Source: Primula veris (Eukaryota; Streptophyta; Magnoliopsida; Ericales; Primulaceae). Taken from it: a stretch of DNA of 64,000 nucleotides. The notes below the pieces were generated by a model. The model saw nothing but the letters and a program-made list of their open reading frames with translations, ran no database searches and was not told the origin of the DNA. Shown one piece after another: positions 56,509-64,000 of the stretch (within the stretch, counting starts at the first letter, position 1; every line of letters begins with the position of its first letter). The DNA lies in contig OY821746.1 in the NCBI GenBank assembly GCA_963682055.1, positions 10,937,992 through 11,001,991 on the forward strand, read 5' to 3'. A program made the translations under genes and the position numbers.

Positions 56509-57926
56509 AATTGGACTTTTTTATTACATTTAACTTATCTGTTTTATAATGTAAAAGATTTAGTACATCTTATGTTTTTTTGTAGTAAGATGTAATCGGT
56601 TGTACTTTTTCAAAAATTATAAACATAATGTAGGTTTTCCCACCTATTAAAAAAAATATAGGGCTGTAAGATTGTAAAATAGTTGAGTAGTTTGTGAAAA
56701 AGTTGGTGCAGGGGTTCGGCTCATGTTCCAACTTTATAATAAAAAAATATATCTTTCGTCCATTAATTAAACTAAATATAAACCCGGCGACGATTTTTAT
56801 TTTTATTTTTTTATACATCTAATTAAAAAAAAATCTGAGATATATACATTGATGGCCCCTGCTAGTTAAACAAAAAAGTTTGTGGTGTAATTGTAAAATT
56901 AGACCATAAGTTTAGTGAAACATTAGAAGTTCAATCATGTTAGCTTTATTTTTTCTAAAATTTTACGTTTTTTACTTTAAAATTGTCAAATTTTCTTAGT
57001 AGTCATTGTATTTTTCCAAACAAGGTTACATAAAAAATTATTTTACTGTCTAATGTCAATTGTTTTGATTTCATATTTATTTTATGTTATATTGAACATA
57101 AAAAAAAATGTAATAGACCTATTTTTTTGTTATTCGACATATTTTTTATATCAAGGCACATCAAAGAAAATCATTATGATTTTGCCCCTGAATATAAATA
57201 CGACTTAGTTCGGTGTATTTAACCTCACATTCATGTAACTATATATAAAAAAAAAACTTGGCAATTAAAAAATTACATTTTAGTATATATGGATTTAAAA
57301 GAGAGAAAAAATGTAACATGTTACAAAAATATTTAAATCACTCTCATTGGTTGGATTCGATACCTAGTATATATATATATATACAGGGGCGGTCAAGTTA
57401 TACCAACATAATCACAATTGTAGACATAAAAATTTGGACTGTTCATTTAAACAGTCGAGATTAAAACTTGTTACCCAAACTATACCAATGTTAACCAAAT
57501 ATTAAACTTAACCGTTAGCACATTTATCATTCAAAAGTTTCGATAACTTTATGGCTTCATTAAAATAATCAAAACTAATACACTATCATTCATACAATTA
57601 CAACACAAATTATACAATACATCTAATACATAGTTTTAAAAAACAATTTATTACGTTGCAAACTTTTTTATACTGAAAAATACCTATTGAACCCTACATA
57701 TTGAAAATACAACCCACCAATTTACTAATCCTAACTCCGCCATTGCCTACACTATTATACAAAAGAGAAAATTGACAATTTGTATCACTTTTCACAATTG
57801 CTTAATTAGAAACACATGAATAGTGTTTGACGAAATATCCAACAAAAGCTTCGATTATATGAATTGAAATAAGAAAGAAAAACTCGAAAATATAATTAAT
57901 TAAAGAGTAAAATCTAGTAAAATATA
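56509..57926. other. Intergenic, AT-rich
   Basis: No gene seen. CAGGGGCGGTC at 57386 and, on the opposite strand, a CAATGGCGGAG-type motif near 57743 resemble hAT ends, but no target duplication could be found. Confidence 0.4.
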
Positions 57927-58189
57927 CTCCATCCGTTCCAAAATAAGTATCCACTATTTCATAATTGATTGTTCTAAAATAAGTGTCCGCTTTCCTAATT
58001 TATAAATGAAAAAATGATTAAAAAAAACTGTAATATCCTCAAATATTGCAATAAATACATTCCAAAAATTAATAATAATAATTATTTAATTTAAATTAGG
58101 GCTATATTTGTATTTTTCTAATGCAATTAATAATATCAATTAATATTTACCGAATTACAAGGATGACACTTAAAAATAAACGGATGGAG
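57927..58189. mobile_element. Stowaway MITE
   Basis: 263 bp element with CTCCATCCGTTCC at the left and the inverse CGGATGGAG at the right, flanked by TA on both sides (57925-57926 and 58190-58191). CTCCNTCCGTTCC is the Stowaway consensus terminus (Tc1/mariner superfamily). Non-coding. Confidence 0.92.
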
Positions 58190-59040
58190 TAATTAGGTTT
58201 TTAGTAAAATCAAAATTTCATTAGCAGTCCTATATGTAGAAACCCTATAAATTAATACTCATCGCACCACCAAAATTTATTAATTAAAAAAGTTATTAAT
58301 TAATCGATAAATTAATAATTAATATTTTATATATTAATTAATATTTTAATAATTTATAATGAAATATTCAATTTACAAACACATTTCAAATTTCCACTTA
58401 ATTATTGTACAATTAGTCACACTTACCTTAAAATTCTATTTTTAATACTGTGCGCTTATATCTCCAAGGGAACTCTCTCTCTCTATAAGATCTCTATTAA
58501 CATAGATGACGAGTTTCTCCGTGGAGCTCTGACCGGTGACAAGGAATAGTGGCGGTGTGGCTCAGACGCTCTTCTCCCCCCCCCCCCCCCCCCCCCCCTT
58601 TCCTTTTTTCTATTTTATCGGTCTCCTTTCTATTAGTTCGCCCTTCTCTACTCTACCGATCTACCCGTGACGACGGCGAAATCCTCATCCATCACAATGG
58701 CCATAACTCGACGTGAGAGAGTAGCTTTGGTTGGGCACGTAATACCTAACCAAATTATGTTATTTTTGGTTTTACTGATTTGGTGACCAATTTCTATGAC
58801 ATATGTTGAAATAAATGAGTCATAGGTGCATAAAAGGTGTCATATGAATAAAGTCCTGATTTAGTTTTGCTGATAAACATTGAAAAATACAACTATGATT
58901 TAATTGCGGCAATGTTTTTTTTCTTTTATTTTTTCATTGCTTTCCATACAAATAGTTGATTTGGAAATTGAATGATCATCTGTTTCATTTGTGTTAGTTG
59001 AATATTATTGTTTTCTAATTTTCATAAACTATATTTCTTT
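58190..59040. other. Intergenic region with a 33-base C run
   Basis: Starts with AT-rich DNA, then a CT-rich and locally GC-richer stretch (58470-58700) including the C run. No gene recognised. Confidence 0.5.
58576..58608. repeat. Poly(C) tract, 33 bases
   Basis: An uninterrupted run of 33 C (G on the other strand) within a CT-rich segment. Can in principle form G-quadruplex or i-motif structures; length is also prone to sequencing error. Confidence 0.9.
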
Positions 59041-59084
59041 TTATGCAATTTTTATGAACTTTTTAGTGACCCATTTACACTTTT

Positions 59085-59810
59085 TATGCATTTTTAATTG
59101 ACTCGTATCCATTTTTATGCACTTTTTATTGACATGTGTCTCCACTTTTATTTCAGGTTTTTTCGATTTTTTTTTATTTTTTTATTTTTTTTTTTTTTAT
59201 TTTTTTTTGATATTTTTATGCACTTTTTATGCATTCGTATGCAATTTTATAGACTTTTTTATCCACTTTTATTGACCTTTTATGCAACCATGTCCACTTG
59301 TATGCACTTTTTACGCACTCGTATGTAATTTTATTGACATTTTATATATCTTTAATGCACTTGTATGCACTTTTATTAACCTTTTATGCATTTTGTATGC
59401 ACATGTATGCACTTTTTATGCACCGTATACACGTTTTATGCATTTTTATTGACCCATATGCACTTTCTATTAACACGCATGATATTTTTTTTCTTTATTT
59501 TATTTATTTATTTCGGGTTTTTTCATTTTTTTTTTTAAGTTTTATATTTTTTGACTTTTTATGCCTCATATACAATTTTATTGACCTTTTATCCATTTTT
59601 AATGCATCCGTATGCATTTTTATTGGCCTTTTATACACCTTTTTATGCATATATATCAAATTTTATACACTTTTTATTTACTCATGCAATTTTATTGACC
59701 TTTTATACACTAATATGCATTTTTATTGATTTTTTATGCACTCGTATGCACTTTTATGCACTCGTATGCACTTTTTATGCACATTTATTTTCCCGCATGC
59801 ACTTTTTATT
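59085..59810. repeat. TATGCACTTTTTATTGACC-type degenerate minisatellite
   Basis: Dozens of ~20-25 bp units built from TTTTTATGCACT, CGTATGCA and TTTTATTGACC. Interrupted by T-rich spacers at 59150-59215 and 59490-59560. Three-frame openness comes from the repeat. Confidence 0.85.
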
Positions 59811-59819
59811 AACATTTTT

Positions 59820-60480
59820 TATTTTATTTTTATTTTTTCTTATTTATTTATTACGGGCCTCTTCGATTTTTTGAATTTTTTCTAAAAAAAATTTAAAATT
59901 TTATACTTTTTTGTGGATAAACTATTTTTTTGTGAAAAATATTTTTTTTTCTGTGAAACTATTTTTTTTTTGGTGAAAGAACATTTTCTTTTTCTTTTTT
60001 CTGAACAAGCTTGTGAGTTTTTTTTTCTCTTAAAAATATACAAGGCTGATTTTAATTGAGTTAATGGTTTATATAGGCGAATATCCTTTTCCTATCATGA
60101 ATAGAGTTTCCAAATTTTTAAAATTTCCAATTAGAACAATGTATGTACTTGCTACTTTTATGGTAATACACAAAACCAATCTCTCTTTTAAAATATAAAA
60201 GACGTATTGATATATTAGTATATACTATTCGCACTTTTTGTAAGAATGCCAGATTCTTGCAATAATGAAATAGACTTTGATTCTTTTTTTCTCGCCAATT
60301 TGCCTTCAGAATCAAAACACCCAACAGTTAACACCAACACAGCTTCTCGATTCAATAATCGCCACTTATTCAAACTACTGTCTAAATAACTAGAGATGTA
60401 AAATTGTTACAATTTCTCACAACTTTCTCTCTCATCAGCTTTCACAAATTAGTATTTATGTAACTCGTTGTTAGGAGAAC
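59820..60480. other. Intergenic, T-rich then AT-rich
   Basis: No feature recognised. Confidence 0.5.
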
Positions 60481-60539
60481 TTCTTTGCAAAACAAGTTTT
60501 AGAATGCCATGGAATTCTAGATTGAGGATTACCATGGGA

Positions 60540-60720
60540 GGTTAAAATACCAGCTTATTTTGATGTGAATGTGAAGTCCAAGAATATTCTCTTTGAGATG
60601 GATTCTGAACCGACATTGGCAGATTTTGCACTTGACCGAATCATGGGAACACTGCTCTCCGGTCCCCAATGATCACCATCCACATCATCACATAATATAG
60701 CACCACCAACTAATTTTTTG
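60540..60720 (+). pseudogene. Possible receptor-kinase (kinase-like) fragment
   Basis: One frame reads SKNILFEMDSEPTLADFAL followed by DRIMG, resembling the catalytic-loop to DFG region of inactive LRR receptor-like kinases (NIL...D...P.L.DFAL..I.G). A stop follows soon after. No other kinase segment is seen nearby, so this would be an orphan exon or pseudogene fragment. Rests on a short stretch. Confidence 0.35.
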
Positions 60721-60739
60721 AATAGAAAAACAATGTAGG

Positions 60740-62620
60740 CTCTAGTTTTCTCTTCATATTAAACCAGCTTGTTATAATGCTATATAACATAATTCAAGTC
60801 TTGGAAATTGGTGTTTAATTTGGGACATAAATGTGTGCATCATGATTATTCAGGACTTCTTGTAAAGAAGGAAACGTTGTGGTAGTCTGTTGTCTGTATA
60901 AATTTATAAAGTACCGTCATACTGATTCATCAACCCATCATTTATAAATTAAAATTCTAAACAAGGCTCAACTAATCCGATAATCCACAAATCAGACATT
61001 CATATCCAAATGAACATAAAACTATAACTCTCTTGACCGCGTCGAGGAGCAAAAACTCACTCGTGTGATTGAGGAGTAACCAAACAAAATAAAATAAACA
61101 AAGGGCCAAGAAATAACCCGATAACGTGCAAAGCCGAGACTACCCAACAAAGCCCATGAGCCCACAACCAATCCAACCAAAGACCTGCCGAAAAGAGGAG
61201 GTGAGACCCACCAATCGTCAGAGATGTCGCGAAACAGATCTGAATCTGCTGCGAGCGATACACTTTCAAATGGATGCAGTTCAGACTGAAACGACGACCC
61301 GTCCTATAAAACGGCCATGTAGCTGATGCGTATAAGCGTGTCTGTACTAGAAGAGATGATGAGAGCGGAAGATGTGAAGTGGACGGCTGTGACCTCACAA
61401 ACCCAAGACCTAAAAATTACACTGCAACCAAACCAAGGTCCACGGCCCGTAGGAAGCGATGCGAAACAGATCTAAATCAACAGTGATGTTCGGTTATATT
61501 AATTCTACTAAGTAAGCAATAACTCTTATATTATTTCCTATACGGTGATGTTCGTTCTATATTATTAATTAGAGAATCTGATGTTGATAAATGATAAATA
61601 CCAAAAAATGTATATTGAAATATAGTGTCGGTGCAAAGATTTTGTTCACTTAAAAAAATCCAGTTACTGTATTTGTAACTTTTTCTCAATATTGGTATGT
61701 AAGATTTAAAATTTTAATTTCCTGGTATATATAGATTTCACAACTCATAACTCGTATTCCCGCCAATGATATTTAAAATTATGTTCTGAAAACAGGTTGT
61801 GAGACGATTTTGTATTATGCCACGAATTAAATACAGGGGAGCAAATATAATTCAAACATGGAAATATGAGTAATATTAATTGAATAATATATTTATGATA
61901 ATCGATATTTTCCCCTTAATTAATAAGTTTATCTCCCATTTTGTCCTAAACTCCTAATAGTGTCAGTGAAAATTATATTTTAACATTTTGGTCCATGTGT
62001 GTTACAATATTTGTAAAGAGAACCGCAATAAAACTTTCACTTTGGCATGTGTCCAATTTTATAATATAGAAGTTAAATATGAGTGCGGACAAGATTTCTG
62101 GTGCCAATTCATAACAGAAATAAACAATAATCGGAGTCGCTAATTATAAGTCTACAAAAATTATGAAGTGAATAAAGCACGTGCACAACTTGTCAGAAAA
62201 ATAATATTACCTACATACTTTGGGACTTGATTATTAGAAAGATTAATTTGTGTTTTTTATTTAATATTACTATAATATAGCATCAGTGAAGATCACAATT
62301 AAGTACATGCATGTGCATAATTTCAAAAGAGATTGTAATCAAGAATTTTAAATAATTAAGTTTCAAAATTTATAGTAAACGTCTATTTTTGTCCGAGAAA
62401 AATAGGAAGTCATGAAATTATGTTTGATTAGTCTTGCATAATAATTTTAGAGTATGTATATATAAAGCATTATATATAGTTGTTATAATATTTGTTTGGT
62501 CCTCATGATAGTTTTGATGCAAGGACCTATTCCCCAAGTTTATAAAACCTACTGGTAACTTGGTCACGGAAAATGATTAAGATACCTCACTTGTGTCTAC
62601 TTTTTAGGAGTAGGTTAGCG
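60740..62620. other. Intergenic, with a GC-richer block at 61040-61480
   Basis: Mostly AT-rich. 61040-61480 is clearly less AT-rich, with no domain recognised in its frames. GCGAAACAGATCT occurs twice (61228-61240 and 61459-61472), hinting at a small duplication. A dispersed repeat shared with 51706-51800 lies at 61495-61590. Confidence 0.5.
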
Positions 62621-62623
62621 ATA

Positions 62624-63423
62624 CAGTAAAATTTCTATACAGTCATATTATGGTGATCACGAAAAAATATTACTATAATGAGATTATTCCTATAAGTTTA
62701 CATATTAAAAAAAATAAAAAAATATATGTATTTACATAATATTTAAAAAATATACTGCTTTAAACATTGTAAAATTTGTACTTATTATATCATTAAAATA
62801 CAATCTACAAATGAAATTGATGAAGAGAATCAAATAGTACCTACACAATTGAGTAATCAAATCACACAAGTTCACTATAATGATCAAATGGATATTGATG
62901 TTTTTCTCAATCATCCAAATGAACAACAAGTTGTGCATACTTTAACCGATGAAGAAATCGTTGCTGCAATTAGACAAGATGCAGAAGAAGATAATCCGGA
63001 TGATGATAGTATAGAAATACAAAAGGTTTCATGTCAAGAAGCTTTTAAAATGCTTGACAAGTTAGAAATGTTTTGGGTTCAACAAGATGGTATCCATGTC
63101 GACGAGTTAGTATGGACGCGCAAGTTAAAATATGTGGTAGTAACACAAAAAATTAAGTTATTATTGCAAACAATCTTGCATAATTATTTTACATCATCAT
63201 AGATTTATTTTAACTACATATATATATTTTTGTAATGAAATGTATTTTATTCTTATAAGGATGTGGATTTATAACTAACGGGACTATAAAAAATTACGAA
63301 ATATGACAATAAAAAGTTTATTACTATTTTGAACTGTACCAAGTTGGGACCGAAATTTTTTATTATTATAGGAAGATTATTCCTATTTTTATATGGACTA
63401 TTCTTATATTGTCGTTTTTAGTG
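62624..63423 (+). mobile_element. Pogo/Tigger-like element remnant
   Basis: The left end TA|CAGTAAAATTTCTATACAG is a plant pogo-type terminus. The right part carries the same GGATTTATAACTAACGGG and TTGGGACCGAAATTTTT blocks as 50084-50270 and a degraded TTCTTATA...TTTTTAGTG|TA end. Encloses the C-terminal transposase fragment. Confidence 0.7.
62849..63202 (+). pseudogene. C-terminal fragment of a pogo-type (CENP-B-like) transposase
   Basis: The frame reads MDIDVFLNHPNE, then LTDEEIVAAIRQDAEEDNPDDD, then VSCQEAFKMLDKLEMFWVQQD. This is the acidic C-terminal tail typical of plant Tigger/jerky-like DDE proteins. The helix-turn-helix and DDE core are missing upstream, where only ~225 bp separate it from the element's left end. 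So this is an internally deleted derivative. The frame extends to 63202 without family similarity in the last 20 residues. Confidence 0.7.
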
Positions 63424-63429
63424 TATAAA

Positions 63430-64000
63430 GAATTGTGGTTTTTAGTGTATAAATAATTGTCTACATAAATGTTGGGTATTAACTATTACTATCTGACAAT
63501 AGAGATTTTTGAAATTGAAAATATTACTACCGAAATCTATCATTTATTTCGAATTTGGAAATCGTAAGGCATGTTGTCCTTTTAATTTATGAGCACGACA
63601 TAATTAAGCTTGATGGTTCGGCTACAATTCGTCTATAGTTTGTCAATGGTCCTCACTCCGTTGTTAAAGAGACTATTAACTCACTATCGAGATTCCGAAA
63701 TTGAAAATATTACTACCTAAATTTATAGTCTATTTCAAATTTGGAAATCGTATGGGAGGTTGTCCTTGTAATTTACAAGCACGACATAATTAGCTTACAG
63801 TTTGTCTATCTATATAATTCGTCGGAGGTCTTAACAACGTCATTAGAAAGACCAAAATAGAACTTTAACTATCGTTTATACAAATGTTGGCTATTACTGT
63901 AACTATTATCGAACGATAGAGATTCCAAAATTGAAATTACTACTGCCTAAATCTATCATCTATTTCAAATTTGGAAATCGTAGGGCATGTTGTCCTTGTA
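63430..64000. repeat. ~200 bp tandem repeat array, running off the window
   Basis: Three units begin near 63500, 63690 and 63920 with GAGATTxxGAAATTGAAAAT and contain ATTTCAAATTTGGAAATCGTA, TGTTGTCCTTGTAATTTA and GCACGACATAATTA. Spacing is about 190-230 bp. The last unit is cut by the window end. Satellite-like, direct orientation. Confidence 0.85.

Noticed and set aside
57386..57743. Possible hAT element (CAGGGGCGGTC and an opposite CAATGGCGGAG motif)
   Set aside because: Flanking 8-mers do not match and the ends are only weakly similar; not supported enough to annotate.
59098..59874. Frames of 76-143 aa rich in Phe, Leu, Tyr and His that look like membrane proteins
   Set aside because: By-product of the TATGCACTTTTT repeat; neighbouring frames are equally open and no start or promoter context is present.
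61057..61398. 113 aa minus-strand frame in the GC-richer block
   Set aside because: No domain and no similarity recognised; overlapping plus-strand frame is equally open. Kept only as a composition outlier.

Overview
This is a 64 kb piece of an AT-rich plant nuclear genome, most likely a eudicot. The protein-coding loci are plant-specific or plant-typed: an intron-rich UBC13-type E2, a CRPK1-like receptor-like cytoplasmic kinase, an ABCG10-like half-transporter, a CLE peptide precursor and an F-box pseudogene. They sit in a background of plant transposons: a Sirevirus-like Ty1-copia end and solo LTRs, a Cassandra TRIM, a Mutator-like element, hAT, pogo, and MITEs. I cannot name the species from sequence alone.

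Layout. 1-1841 is the 3' end of a Sirevirus-like copia element with its 3' LTR. 2533-7895 is an eight-exon UBC13 gene (plus strand) with a MITE in its second intron. 8546-9476 is a long-TIR non-autonomous element. 11.5-14.6 kb is the CRPK1-like kinase gene (plus). It converges on an intronless ABCG10-like gene (15271-17076, minus), whose upstream region holds a ~200 bp block in three copies. 18659-23662 is a decayed Mutator-like element that encodes a transposase and an OTU-type cysteine protease domain. 25.2-30.1 kb is a five-exon gene (plus), 444 aa, of a plant-conserved family I cannot name, with a long leader intron filled by tandem repeats.

32428-41680 is one old Ty1-copia insertion (matching AATAA target duplications) that was hit twice by Sirevirus-like elements now reduced to solo LTRs. 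42831-43792 is a Cassandra TRIM whose LTRs carry a 5S-rRNA-derived promoter block; it sits inside a TTCATACC-type minisatellite. 44852-45223 (minus) is a CLE peptide gene. 46531-49743 is an almost intact hAT element whose transposase has a single internal stop. 50-53 kb holds a pogo 3' remnant and a small hAT MITE.

53.6-55.4 kb (minus) is an F-box pseudogene with a ~540 bp tandem duplication. Immediately next to its truncated 5' end is an AT-rich fold-back structure with a 32 bp minisatellite in its loop. 57.9-63.4 kb contains a Stowaway MITE, a 33-base C run, another pyrimidine-rich minisatellite, a possible receptor-kinase fragment and a pogo-type transposase remnant. The right edge is the start of a ~200 bp tandem repeat that runs out of the window.

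No operon-like or defence-island-like system is present. The functional genes are unrelated single genes. The most unusual content is in the transposable elements (OTU-bearing MULE, Cassandra, nested copia/Sirevirus), the fold-back minisatellite and the CLE gene. Protein family calls rest on motifs and similarity recognised by eye; no database search was run.
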